Below are positions 1-13,287 of a stretch of DNA of 64,000 bases, in pieces. A program made the translations under genes and the position numbers. Source of the stretch: Polytrichum commune (Eukaryota; Streptophyta; Polytrichopsida; Polytrichales; Polytrichaceae). The notes beneath the pieces were generated by a model that made no database searches, was not told the DNA's origin, and was given only the letters and a program-made list of their open reading frames with translations. Where the stretch lies: NCBI GenBank assembly GCA_950295325.1, contig OX485803.1, positions 34,115,554 through 34,179,553 on the forward strand, given 5' to 3'. The stretch's first letter is position 1. Each line of letters opens with the position of its first letter.

Positions 1-1875
1 TGGAAATGACGCCTTTAAATTGGGATTAGGTTTCACAAACCTCCTTGAGTGTGAACTTAATATGTAATATTTACATAAAAACATCATGTTAGATTAACAA
101 TATTGACTCCATAAATTTGTGTAGGAATTATGTTGTACATTGTGAACCATATATATATAGGATAGTGTATTGAAAATTCATCTTGAGAATGTTATACTAA
201 GTATGATCCATAACAACTCCTCAAACATGCAAAATGTCCCTTGAATTTGTGCATAAGCTCTTCCCCCTCCCTCCCCCCTAAAATTACTCTCTATCTCAAC
301 TTCCCAACCAAAACACAAGGGAGTGAGCATTCACTCTAAAGTGGGTTTACATTTTAACATTTTGTTATTCTAAAATTTTAAGTTGATTGTGAAGCATAGC
401 ATTGTAAGTCCCTTAAGAGTAATATATTCCTTAAGATATAAATGAATAACATTTATGTAAATACTATACATATGTTAAATTTTCTTTTTTTTTAAATTGA
501 ATATCATCTCTAGAATTATAAGACCAAATATATACTCGAATTTGAATAGGCTAGTATGGACTTGATGAGTATATTTTGTGCACACTTGTAGGACATAATA
601 AATATTCAAATCACATAGCAACACACTAACTATGCACATGACAAAATTTTATGTGGCATAAAAAGTCGTGCGCAAATATTTATCTATGAATATAAAAAGT
701 TGAAATAATCGGGAAACCATTATTTGTGGTAGGAAGCATCACACAGGGTGAGAATAGTAGTAGGCTTGCAATGGCACACGCAACATTGCTACAATTACAT
801 ACATAGAAGAAGGAGTAGGCACGGCCCATGGGAGTTGACCATTATCTCGAAATTGTAAGTGGGTGAGCAAAGTGGTACGGATAACAACGAAAGTATCCTA
901 ATTCCACAAACAAATCACGTGTACATTACTTTGCAAGGGGTCACTATAGGACACACCCAAAGATGCACTTCATGTTAGATGGTACATCTTATTACATGCC
1001 ACATGGTAAACATGTTAGATGTAAAAGGCTTTCATTCAAGTATTACAAGATAAAATCTGAAGAACTAACCAATCATGTGTTCACACCTCGAAATTCGATG
1101 TTTCTTGGAATTTCATAAATTGGGAATGATTGTGGGCACGGACCAAGGAACGTACCAACTTGCACATCTTTCAAGTTGTCCTCTTTTGAAACATTGCATG
1201 TTTTTCTACATAAATATCTATTGAAATCAACACTCGAACAAAATACAAACGCTTTGACATAATATCAACGTGTTATGTTGTAAACATTGTACATTTGATT
1301 TATACCCTACACCATATTTTGAAACACATGTTTCTTTCTTCCTTCCTTTTATTTTCATCACAATATGATATACAATCAAGACTCTTTTTTTTTTGCTTAA
1401 CTAATCTTTTGGCACTTGAGTTCATCATGAAATAACAAACGATAAAGTAATCTGCACATGAAAAACATGTATAATTTGATAATAATAAAATACTAAAAGA
1501 TTGCAAAACTAATTTGAGAAGAAACTTGATGCGTATCATAGACACCTACGGGCAGTTGCCAAGAGATTGTTTTTGAAGACATGCATCTCACAAAGATGTG
1601 TATGTGACCATTATATTTTAAATTCTAATCTAATTAAGGTGGCTACAACTGAACAATAATACGTTAAATTACATTATGGATGTTTATTTTGTCACCTTAT
1701 ATCTTATTTACCATCAATTTTTATTTTATTTTATTTCATAATCATTGAAAGTTGTTTCTAAATTACATATTTGTACTTTATTTTTGTTCCATCTAATTGA
1801 TCATATTTAATTCATCCTTGATATCATTTTTTGCGCTTTGTTGTTATCATCATCATTCCTATTATTATTACTACT
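1..1875. other. AT-rich intergenic DNA, no gene seen
   Basis: I see no coding region, RNA gene or clear repeat structure here. The sequence is AT-rich with short A/T runs, and the only open frames are short and look random. It ends at the target duplication of the MITE that starts at 1884. Confidence 0.6.
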
Positions 1876-1883
1876 ATTCTAGT

Positions 1884-2406
1884 CCCGGGTAGGGTACTCG
1901 TACATGTATTTAATAACCTATGTGCAACGGAAGGGTATTTATCATGGGGCTATTTATCTAAGAAATTGGAATTCTTTACACCCTATCAGTACAGATAAAT
2001 CTAAATTTTGTCATTTTAGATGACCCTATTTGTATTTATAAAGTCGCAAGTGAACTAGTTTCTAGTACCCTTTGTTCCTTATAATTTTTATATTTGACCC
2101 CATGAATGACGAATCATAGGACTCTTGAAAGTTTATAGTGAAAATTCAATAAACCATGTCTAGACTGAAGACATCAAACAATGTTTTTTTTCTCTACCTA
2201 CTATTCCCAACCCTATTTTAGATTGAAAGAATTAGATAAATTGATGCATTGTATGGTACCCTTATTTTTTTGTACACACAACTTTGTAATTGAAGAGGTG
2301 CTTCATTATATCGAAGAATTGTATAAATTTTATCACAAATGAATAAAAAATACCCTACATTCTTTCTCACATGGTTTAATAAATTTTCGCGAGTGCCCTA
2401 CCCGGG
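1884..2406. mobile_element. hAT-type non-autonomous element (MITE), 523 bp
   Basis: The element starts CCCGGGTAGGGTACTCG and ends with the inverted copy CGAGTGCCCTACCCGGG, 16 of 17 positions matching. It is flanked by a perfect 8-bp direct repeat ATTCTAGT at 1876-1883 and 2407-2414. An 8-bp target duplication is the hallmark of the hAT superfamily. There is no coding capacity inside, so it would depend on a transposase made elsewhere. The G-rich TIR resembles that of the larger element at 8656-9973, so the two may belong to one family. Confidence 0.8.
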
Positions 2407-2414
2407 ATTCTAGT

Positions 2415-3692
2415 ATTCTAGTATTTGTAGTTTTCCAAAAACAATACACAATTCCCTCTTTGAATCTTGAGGTAATTGATCATTTTTATGTAGATCAATA
2501 ATATATCGACCATATGATTAAACATAAATTAACTAGTCGGATGTAATTTAACATAAACATGTTTTGGCCTATAAATAAATTATGGTTATAATTTAGAGAT
2601 AAAGCATATGATACGAACACATTCAATTTTGAAATTGAACTTCTACATAAAAATTCTAAAAAATTGATGACGTAGATCATCTGCCTAAAATTGTGTTTTT
2701 GCCTTCATGCTTCTATAGAGATCGAGCAACTAGATCAAAAGCTTTATGTGTATTGAAACAAATTTGTTCGTTTTATGTATATGATGTTTCATATTTTTCA
2801 TATTCTTCGAGCCTCTTTCAATTAGCACATTGTATCAAACTCTCAAAGCAATTATGCAATCAGCTAGTAGAATCTAATTGTAGAAAGCTTCGTAAGTTCC
2901 ATTGGTTGTGCCATATGTGGAGTTTGACCTTGAGTGTGAATCAAAGTAGAGAGTAAGAGACATCCATGCCACGGGATTACACAAAAGAAACTTGGTTTGT
3001 TTTGTTCAAGTTCATTCCAAGGTCTCTATATAGCTCATTACATAAAATATATATATATATTGTCTTGGAAATTCCCCATGACCACGCAGACATGGACTAG
3101 AGGTGGTGAACGGACATCTATGTCAACGTAAATCGAATATTTACGCTTTTTTCTTCTTTTCATTCTATTTTGAAATTTGTTCCATGGCAAAAAAAAACTA
3201 AAAAAAAAATTCACTTTCAAATGCTCTTTCAATAAATGAAACCTACAAGTTATCAACAAATATCTTTTTGACTCGTAGGTACCAAAAAAAAAACCTCCAC
3301 AAGTTCCTAATGTAACGTCAACCCTTGAACATTTAGTTTCCAAGACCCCAAACTTCACCAAAGTCGGCCTCATAAATCATACATATCATATGATCCAATT
3401 TATGCCATATTCATCCTTTGTGTGGAGATGTCAAATGCATATTAAGCCTTAGAGCTTTTATAACATTCTTAAGAGTTTTAAAAAAAATGTAACCAAATTT
3501 TTAATTTTTAAATTATGTTTTTGAAGAAAAAGAAGAAGAAGATTGTAAGAAGTTTGCCGCCTCAAGTCAAATTCTAGAAGAAGAAAAATCTCGAAATAAA
3601 GATGTATGTTCATTTCAACTTGGTATTCGTATCCATGGATGGGTAGGTGGGATCTAGTTCATTACAATTCATATGTTTCAATAAACTAACCA
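2415..3692. other. AT-rich intergenic DNA
   Basis: No gene or complete mobile element is recognised. A short (TA)n run lies near 3049-3061, and A-rich runs occur near 3190-3210 and 3284-3293. The short open frames here lack any recognisable motif. Confidence 0.5.
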
Positions 3693-4605
3693 ACTACACT
3701 AGATATGATATTTAGTGTCATATGGCATCTCATGTCACTATGGTAACTTTTCGGACAACATTTCTTATGAATAAGTGAACAGCAAATATTGTCATGGATG
3801 ATGGATGAGTTCATCCATTTGGCCAAAATCTTACCTTCTCTTGTCACCAACTTGTGATATAATATTGTCATGGATGACTGAATATTGGATGAAAAAAATC
3901 ACTTGGTAAGTGACGGTAATTGCAACATTGTAAATCTATAAACCCCCCAAAAAGTTACAAGGAATAATAAATAATGTTGGGTTGACATTTAGTGTTGGTG
4001 ACACCACACCACGGTTTACAATTAGTGTTGAGCAAGACAAGTAGAATTGGTGACACTAAATATCATACTTATGCCCCCTTCCCACCTGACTTTAGTTAAG
4101 ACCCAAAGTATTTCCTAAAAACCGGGTAAAGCTCCCTCGGTTATAGCGGAGGCATCCGACTATCCCAATGTACCTATAAGAACTTGCTGCGGAGATTTTC
4201 AAGTAGGTTTTAGTTAAGCAGCTTTCACACATGTTCATGGTTTTATCTACCAAGCAATGACATGTTGGGTAGTTTTTGTCCCATCCCCAAATGCCTTATT
4301 ACTCACCTATCTTACCATCGGTTTTTGGTAATGGGGCTCCTCGTGGCCTCATAGCTAAGACTAAAAAGCAACCAATCACAAGGATGGGAGGCGACACTTT
4401 TAAAGCTCCTATATTCTTGCCTCATGTTTAGGTACCGATGGGAGGGTGGGTCAGTGGTTGAGGCTTACAACCTGCACTTGTAAACCATGCCACATCATTT
4501 GCCAACTAGGCTCGGCACTAGATAATGTCGATGGTGTGAAGGCCGGTTTGTTAGAACCAACTTTTAGTCTTAGCTAAAGTCAGGTGGGAAGGGGGCATTA
4601 GTGTA
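3693..4605. mobile_element. MITE with ACTAAATATCAT-type ends, interrupted by a nested element
   Basis: The left end reads CTACACTAGATATGATATTT and the right end is CACTAAATATCATAC-TTA-GTGTA, the inverted counterpart. The right end is split at the TTA by the 526-bp element at 4072-4597. Without the insertion the MITE is about 385 bp. The inner part near the right end (CGGTTTACAATTAGTGTTGAGCAAG...) is shared with the element at 31766-32440, so these are relatives. The ends match those of the pogo-like element at 11049-13287, which suggests that element as the source of transposase. This is inference. Confidence 0.65.
4072..4597. mobile_element. PIF/Harbinger-like (Tourist-type) TIR element, 526 bp, nested
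   Basis: The terminal inverted repeats are about 30 bp: TGCCCCCTTCCCACCTGACT... at the left and its complement at the right, with one mismatch (TTAGTTAAG against TTAGCTAAG). A 3-bp direct repeat TTA flanks it at 4069-4071 and 4598-4600, the usual target duplication of PIF/Harbinger/Tourist elements. No transposase frame is visible. It sits exactly inside the terminal palindrome of the MITE at 3693-4605, which gives the order of the two insertions. Confidence 0.8.
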
Positions 4606-6134
4606 ATATATCATACCTAGTATCCAGTGTCAACTACAATATTGAGGCAAAATGTGCTTCTGAAGATCAAAATCATTTGAGAAAAGAAAGTACGTTGAGC
4701 AAAAATGATCATTTGAGAAAAGAAGGAAATTGTTGTTTGAGAGTTGAAGGTTTGCTTACCTTGCATCTTCGAAACCATCCACTAGCAATCAAAGTGAGAA
4801 AACATAAATTCAATGACCTTCTACACATGTGAGATTTCTTCGCAAGAACTCTTGAATGGAGACTTGATGCGAAATACAGTCCCCCATTAGCCTTTTGGCT
4901 TCACGGACTTTAAAATTCAATTTCATTCATTTCATTTCATAAAAAGTAGGCGCTAGTATGGAGGAGAAAATAGCCAATGATCATTTATAAAAGTGACAGT
5001 GACTCCAAGTTGATGTAGAAGTTGACCTTTGTATTAAGAGACTCGAGGTTCATCCTTCTTTGTAATAAAATTTGTTGCCGATATTTCACTAGAAGAAACC
5101 TTGTGTATCGCGACCATCCCTTGCGACTCGGCCAATGCAACTCACGGCAAGAAAATTGCATAAATAAATCACTTTGGTTGGCAACCAGAGGGTTTTGGCT
5201 ATCCATTGTCCAAAAATCGCAGTCAAAAACCTCCAGCTAGCGACCAGAATAATTTATTTGTACATTTTCTCGCCATGAGTCGCAATGGCCAAGTCACAAG
5301 CGATGATTGTAATGGACAAGTTTTCTTCTAGGATTATTTGTGGACAATCTCATTCATCAAATGAAAACATTAAAGTCATGGATCCTCATCTTTGAAGGCA
5401 TACATTCTAATTTGATCTCGTGACAACATAGGCAATACATTAGGAATCATTGAGGTCGTTTTGAGGGATAGTTTCCAATGAAGAGAGAGGTGACATTAAT
5501 TAGGATAGAGAGGGAGACCCCCCCACCCACCCACAACGGTTTGGGGGATTTTTAGACTAAACGCGGAATTTTTGGGGGATGGATAGGGATGCAAATGAAT
5601 CATTCTTGCTCAAAAACAAGTTATTATTGCTATAGATAGCATATCTCCAAAAAAATTTGTAAAGATTAACCATTTTTCTAATCACAAATGTGCTCAAAAT
5701 TCTCGCGCTTACCAGCCCACGACAAGTAACATTTTCCAATCAAATGCAATGGAAACCCAAAATCCTTTGAGTACAAGAGATACCCTTGTCCATATTTCAC
5801 TTCTAAAATCCCAAAAGTTGTAAGCAAGATTTTATAGAAGACATTCATGCAATTAATACATGGTTTGGACCTAAAATATCCCAAGATTGATCTAAACTAA
5901 GTTTGGATGTGTAGAGTTCATAAGAAATCTATAACACATCACAAATCCAATAGAAATTGACACATAGCTTTTGATCACCATTATTTTATTTATTTATTTT
6001 TGGGGGGGGCACAAATTCAATTGCAAGAAAAGACCCAAAATACAACCAACCCAGGCGAGCCAACGCAACCCGAGTGGAAATCAAGAAAGTTTTTATCACC
6101 ATTTTGTATAGTTGTAGTTTAGGTTTTTGCTATA
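4606..6134. other. intergenic DNA, no gene seen
   Basis: No gene is recognised. Overlapping short open frames on both strands near 5000-5240 have no family motif. C-rich and G-rich short runs occur at 5519-5533 and 6001-6008. The region ends at the GGT target duplication of the CACTA element. Confidence 0.5.
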
Positions 6135-6137
6135 GGT

Positions 6138-7091
6138 CACTACAACAAAACACATCTTTTATTCCCACACCCACTTCACTATATGTCTTTTACTACTATA
6201 AACAGTGATTGAAAGAATTATAGAAATCCACCCTTGCTCATTTCATGTCCGAATTCACTTTGCGGAGTCATGGTAGTGAAGTGGAACAACAATTCAATTG
6301 GGAACGCACTTATAAACGTGTTTGGGAACGTCTATTAGAACATGCATGACTGTGGGTAGTGAAGTGGTCGATTTGGATTTGTCAAGTCAAATTGTCATAT
6401 GTTTCAGGGGTTCAGACAAGTACTCACAAAAAATGACCCATCTCTTTTTTGAATTCATAATGAAATGTACATATTTATACACAAGAAGGCATTTTTATAC
6501 ACCCAACATATTCTAATTTAATCTATTTGAGCATTTTCATCTTCTTCAATTCCAAATTCGTCCTCATCTTCGAAAGACGGTTCATGCTCATTTGTGTTCA
6601 AAGCTACAACCACTTCATCGCTGTTTAAAATCACAACCTCATCCAATATTGGATCAGTTGGTGTTGCATCATTCTCTAAAGATGTTGGTACCAATCCACA
6701 ATGCTCTTCAACGTTGCCTAGAGATAGGCATCCTATGTCCGGCATAGAGTCTTTGCTAGAAACAACTCTTGCTCCCCTTGGCTCTTTCCGTAGAACCACC
6801 TTCCATCCATGGTTGTTCAAATCATCCGCAAAGAAAACTTGTTCAACGTGGAGTGGAAATGTGAAAGATTCGGCTGATAATGGTACCAATCTATCAAAAT
6901 TCACTAGGGTAAACCCATAATCATCTCGCTTCATAGTGGCATTGTGTCCAACCATGTTTGCCAACACCCAATTACAACACAACACAACCAATTCATATCG
7001 ACCATAGTCCACGGCCAATATTTCCTCCACCAATTTCTCACTTGTAGAAGTTGAAAAACCCAGTTGTAAAAGACGTATTTTGTTGTAGTGG
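6138..7091 (-). mobile_element. Small CACTA (En/Spm) element, 954 bp
   Basis: The left end starts CACTACAACAAAACACATCT and the right end is its inverted copy, 22 of the first 24 positions matching. The flanks are a perfect 3-bp direct repeat GGT (6135-6137 and 7092-7094), as expected for CACTA elements. A further degenerate copy of the terminal motif (ACTATATGTCTTTTACTACTA) lies just inside the left end at about 6179-6199, like the subterminal repeats that bind the transposase in this superfamily. The only coding content is the DUF4216-type fragment on the minus strand, so the element is non-autonomous. Confidence 0.85.
6518..7090 (-). pseudogene. DUF4216-type C-terminal fragment of a CACTA transposase protein
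   Basis: This open frame of about 190 codons is read on the minus strand and runs into the right TIR of the CACTA element. There is no upstream ATG in the element; the first in-frame codons are the TIR itself. It shows the wording of the DUF4216 region that follows the TNP2-like transposase domain in plant CACTA proteins: a short Y/W-rich strand (YELVVLCCNWV), then DDYGFTLVNFDRL, then VEQVFFADD and WKVVLRKEPRG. The tail is acidic (EDEDEFGIEEDEN). The catalytic TNP2 part is absent, so this is a deletion derivative with a frame kept open. It could be transcribed as a passenger, but nothing shows that. Family assignment is from memory of the motif. Confidence 0.7.
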
Positions 7092-7094
7092 GTT

Positions 7095-8647
<1,553 letters not shown>

Positions 8648-8655
8648 GGCCTCTG

Positions 8656-9973
8656 CTCGGGGGGGGCACTCCCTTGTATATTTTGCATACACCTGCGATA
8701 ATGACCTATTAAAATGGGGGCTATTTACCTATGAGAAAGGATTATAAGGGATGCTAATTTTTGAAATAATGGTAAATTGTTGTGATTATTTGCACCCTAT
8801 TGGTAATTATAAATTCTTGGATGGTTGATTTTATGGTACCCTATATTACTTATATGTATTTTTTTCCCCCTGATTGCCCCCATTCCTTAAAGTGTATGAT
8901 ACAGTAGAATTCTCGTTAGAAGCACATGTACAGAGTAAGAGAAACAAACATTTACTAGGGTTTAGGGTTAAGGGTCACACTGAAGTCCGGGCAAAGCAAA
9001 ACACTAAACAATAACAACAAAAGATTGCAATTACATGTCATTAAGCAACACGAGCCAACGAATAAAAGTTGTGTTGGATAACACAGTTAGAAACCTTGAG
9101 GTCTTAGGGAACAGGCTAGCCACATGTGTCTCAAAGTCACATTTACAAGGTTTGCAGAATCCCTACAATTGATGCCTTGATTTTCCAATCCTACACATTG
9201 GAGGAAAATCCCATGCCATGCAAGCAAAATCCACCTAAACTAGCTAGGCTACCATTTACACATGTGGGAGATATGAGGGTACTCGAATTGAAATGACTAC
9301 TACAGATTTTAAGGTATACTAATGATCATTCAGCCCTTTTCCAAATTATATCTCCACATGTGTGAGATAGTACAAATTTAGCAAGTTTTATTTTTTATTT
9401 GAAATAAACTCGCTCAATGAGTTTGCATCTACCTCATCTAAGGTGTAGATTTTGCTAGTTGATTCATATAGTAGAGACACAGTTGAGTTAATAGCATCCA
9501 CATCAACCCACACACAGTCACTCTCAACATACTTATATTTGTTGAGACCCGGCTGTTTTTTGAACCAATGGAGGTAAGCCATAGCAGTTGGGAAGAGCGT
9601 TTCTCTATTTCCGTTCTGGACTGCACGTTTCATCAAGTCAATGGGTTGCCAACAATTGCCCCACTTAGTACCAACCTTCACCCTTATTTTTTGAACCCTT
9701 CCTATATAGAACATGCCATATTTTGGTTGCAAAGTATTTAATTTTTGAAACTATTGTTTTTTCTCCATGCTATTTTATATGTACCACTTAGGTAATTTAA
9801 TCATGTTTTGTCAAATGCTATATTACATATAATCATGTTTCACAATCCCAAAGCACCCTATACTACATCTAATAATTTACAAATTTTACGCCAAATTTTT
9901 ATACAAGACCCTATATTTTATCACACGTAGTTCCTACGTTTTTCGCCAGTGCCCCCCCCCCCCCCCCCCGAGG
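8656..9973. mobile_element. hAT-type element with G/C-run TIRs, 1.3 kb
   Basis: The left end reads CTCGGGGGGGGCACT and the right end is its complement, AGTG followed by a long C run and GAG. A perfect 8-bp direct repeat GGCCTCTG flanks it at 8648-8655 and 9974-9981, the hAT-type target duplication. The two TIRs differ in the length of the G/C run, as expected for a slipping homopolymer. The element carries one short minus-strand frame (9388-9714) and no hAT transposase motif. The end sequence resembles that of the element at 1884-2406. Confidence 0.8.
9388..9714 (-). CDS. Unidentified ORF inside a hAT-type element
   Basis: This frame of 108 codons starts at the ATG at 9712-9714 (the open frame extends six codons further to a TTG) and ends in TAA at 9388. 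The protein begins MFYIGRVQKIRVKVGTKWG and continues with NCWQPIDLMKRAVQNGNRE, then YLHWFKKQPG, a motif-like stretch KYKYVESDCVWVDVDAINS, and ends in an acidic tail followed by SNKK. It has no signal peptide, membrane segment or zinc ligand pattern. I do not recognise the family. It may be a host-gene fragment carried by the element or a remnant of an accessory transposon protein. Whether it is translated is unknown. Confidence 0.35.
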   Translation of the reverse strand: MFYIGRVQKIRVKVGTKWGNCWQPIDLMKRAVQNGNRETLFPTAMAYLHWFKKQPGLNKYKYVESDCVWVDVDAINSTVSLLYESTSKIYTLDEVDANSLSEFISNKK

Positions 9974-10291
9974 GCCTCTGATGACTATTGCCTCCTTTGG
10001 AAGGTGAACTCCTTGAATGGGCATGGACAAGCCGGTTGGCACCTATCTCGCCCAAGGGCAAGCCTTAGGTTCCCGTATGGCTGGATGAAAATATCAAGTT
10101 CACCCAAATACCCCCACTATGATTGGGTGGATCATAGGTGGTAGGGTGCATTGGAAATCAAATGCTAGGAAGGTCACCCATTTGATAACTATTTTGGCCT
10201 TAAGTTGCTTAACCTTGGAGTTCCCCTCACTAACCCATATGTTACATGTACTCTTCACATGTAAATAGAGTAACTTATATTGAACTTGTAT

Positions 10292-10386
10292 TAGAATGAA
10301 ATGAAATGAAATGAAATGAAATGAAATGAAATGAAATGAAATGAAATGAAATGAAATGAAATGAAATGAAATGAAATGAAATGAAA
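10292..10386. repeat. (AATGA)n pentanucleotide microsatellite
   Basis: About 19 near-perfect copies of the 5-bp unit AATGA/GAAAT run without interruption, flanked by ordinary AT-rich sequence. A shorter (TTTTC)n tract lies about 300 bases downstream at 10687-10718. Confidence 0.95.
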
Positions 10387-11048
10387 TTGATTTTAAGATC
10401 TAGAAAGCCAATACACTTGTTGAACTAGATTACATCGGGATGATGTCAAAAGGCTAATCCCCTAGAGTACCAGAGTACAATGCCCTAAATCATTTTTAAG
10501 CTCATAAGAACTTGGTGGCCCAAACGAAAGAAAGACTTGAGACAATGATAATTAAAGTTGAGATTAGGCCGAAAGTTATGATTACATTTACATTGACAAA
10601 TCATCATAAGTTATAATCATAGTTTGCAAAACATACAAAAAAGCCTATTCAATTAGAATAGTAATCAAAATGTACGAAACATCACTATTTTTCTTTTTCT
10701 TTTTCTTTTTCTTTTTCCTTTTTATCATGTAGTTTTTCAATGTAAATCTCATCTGGATGATATCCATATTTGTGTTAGCATATTATGTACACAACGTTCC
10801 CAACCACAATTGAAAGGTTAGTCAGTCCTCTTGGTGAGTCAATCAACCAACCTTATTTCTCTTGACACCTTGCCAAACGAGGATTTGACACCTGGCACAA
10901 ATTGGCAACCATGTGGGAGGTATCATGAGGTTTATTCACTAGAAAACCCATGACAACCCAACACCATCAAAAAACACATTTGAGGATGTCAAGAACATTT
11001 TTTCTTGTTGAACAGTGGAATTCTTTTCATCTCTCGTGAAAGAAACAA
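10387..11048. other. intergenic DNA, no gene seen
   Basis: Apart from the short (TTTTC)n tract at about 10687-10718, nothing is recognised. Confidence 0.5.
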
Positions 11049-13287
11049 CACTAAATATGATATGTAATGTCACTTACTATTTGGAATTACACAATGCTAT
11101 AATTGTTTACTATATATCTCATTTCTTACCAACAAAGGTCGAATTGGTCGTTTGGACATTATGGAACATTAACATCTTTACTTGGTAAAATTTTACACTA
11201 GTAATAATAGTAAAATACAGCCTAACCCACTAGCACGACACTTGATTATATGACGCATTTCTTGTCAACCAAAGTTTCTAGTTTTAATCTACCCTGATAT
11301 TGCGACTACGACACTAGTAATATGACATTTTTTTGGGCCCGATTTGTCATATCATAGAGATAATTTATGCATGTAGTGGTGAGATCCACACTAATGATTT
11401 GTTTTGGGATCAAGAGTTAATGATGGAAACATCAATGGGTTAACTTAACTTGATTGTTCAAAACCTTGGTTTCAAAACAAACATTGCACTTTTTGGTCTT
11501 TGGATTGGGGTGGAGGTTAAGGGTTTAGGGACTGTTGGATCTGCAAACTAGAACCTTGAAGGTGTTGATTTCTCTTTTTGATTCAAAACTTGTCTTCACA
11601 CTTGAATATCACATCTCTTTAGATTGAAATTCTTGGTCCTCGCCAACTTATACTCCTAGATTTGCCCATGCAACTCTTCAATTTCTTGGCTCTGCAGGTG
11701 ACGGCAGTCTTGAGTGGTGGATGCTTTTCATTTCGGTTGTAAGTTCAACAATTTTGGTGTTGATGATCACGTCTACACAAAACAACCAGCACACAATTTG
11801 GTAAGCACCGGCCTCCTCCTCATTACTTATGGCAACAGAAGATGTTTACAATATGGATGAGACTGGTTTATTTATCATGCCCAACCAAACAAGACATAGT
11901 GCAAGGAAAAGTTTGTGGGCGCAAAATTCAAAAGGACTGTCTCATTATTGCTCTTGTTGTAAACATGACATTCACTGATAAGTTAAAACCTATGTTTATT
12001 TACAAATCTCCACCCCCAAGATGCTTTGGAAGGTGATTGCCAACAGATTATGTGCGGTGGTTCGCAAACCAAATGCCTTGGATGATATCATATGCATTTG
12101 AGAGTTGGATGATGAGTCTCAATGTACATTTCAAATCTCAAAAGCATAGGGTACTTCTAGTTATGGGCAAATTGTGCTACTCATTCCCTCAAGCATGTTG
12201 GTAGAGGTGAATCATTTGGTTTTTCAACCTTGTAGTTAAGCAATATAATTATTTTTTTCTTACCATCTGATGTTACAAGTGTGGTGCAACCTTTGGATCA
12301 GGGAATAATTGTCAAAGTTTGGCATAAGAAGAAGCTTTTGGAATAGGTTCTCTCCTAGTTTGATTCTTGTACTACTCACTAGGACTTGAGGAAAATAGTG
12401 TCTAATGTAAGGCAAACTATTATGTAGTGCTCTCAATTGTGGCGAGAGATGAATCCCAACTCACATGAAACAATTGAAAGATTCCAAGATTTTACATGCA
12501 TATTGGAGTGTTGATTTTGCCATATATAATGAGCATGAGAAATCGAGAATGAAAGTAGCAGAAAATAAATTGGCAAGTCTCATTTCCTCTTTGAATCTTG
12601 GAAGGGAAGAAATGCCTATAAAAATGCAATTGGCAGGGTAGGATATTATTATGCATAGTACAATATGGTTGAGTTAGTGGATTTGGCACAGGGTAGAGAA
12701 ATTTATTTGGGTTTAGATTTGAATAAAGAGCCAATGGAGGAAAACAACATGGATGACCAACCAACACCAATAGTCAAGCTTCCTCAAGCCTGTGAGTATG
12801 CCCAATTACTATCAAATTTTGCAGTGGAGCATCCTTTGGAGTTTTAAGTTGTAGATGTGATGAACATGCAATCTTTTATGAAAAATTTGAAAAAGATGTT
12901 AATTTCCAACATCAACAAACATCATTAGAAGAAAATAGATTCTTACTTTCGTAGTGTGTGATATGGTGAAGACAACATCATGAGACTATACTATTATTTT
13001 TAAGTTTATATTGTGTGACATTGTGAGCATATTTTCTTAATTAAAATGTTCTTTTATACTTATGTATCTTCATTGTGTATACAAAATGACATTTTACATT
13101 GAAATATGCCACTTTCTTGAAAAACCTCAATAGTAGGACATTTGAGACGAGAATGTCATATTATGCAAAATACAACATTCGGATGACACAACACTTTCTT
13201 GTGCGCCCAAACATGTCATAGTAAACGGGAAGAACAGCATGGGAATGTCTAACTCTGAACAGTAAGTGACACTAAATATCATACTTA
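11049..13287 (+). mobile_element. Degenerate pogo/Tigger-like (Tc1/mariner superfamily) transposon, about 2.2 kb
   Basis: The left end (ATATGATATGTAATGTCACT then TACTATTTGGAATTACACAA) and the right end read in complement (GTATGATATTTAGTGTCACT then TACTGTTCAGAGTTAGACAT) form inverted repeats matching at roughly three quarters of 50 positions. Between them lies a broken transposase with DDE_1/CENP-B-type motifs at 11829-12350. The left about 170 bp match, in order, the complement of the MITE at 58249-58470, including TTGGTTGTTTGGACATTATA-like text, so short MITEs in this window look like deletion derivatives of this family. Exact termini and a TA duplication could not be fixed. Confidence 0.65.
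11829..12350 (+). pseudogene. Broken DDE_1-family (pogo/Tigger-like) transposase
   Basis: Pieces in different frames follow the order of a DDE_1 (CENP-B/pogo) transposase. First comes DVYNMDETGLFIMPNQT, which holds the first catalytic aspartate. After a frame change come GRKIQKDCLIIAL and KLKPMFIYKSPPPRCFG. Further on are HRVLLVMGKLC, where the family has a conserved DN pair that is lost here, and LPSDVTSVVQPLDQGIIVKV, the strongly conserved QPLDQG block. At least one frameshift and a stop separate the pieces, so no full protein can be made. Pogo-type elements are described in plants but are uncommon. The N-terminal CENP-B DNA-binding part was not recognised. Confidence 0.75.

Noticed and set aside
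6594-6920. Plus-strand frame inside the CACTA element
   Set aside because: It is the complement of the DUF4216 frame.
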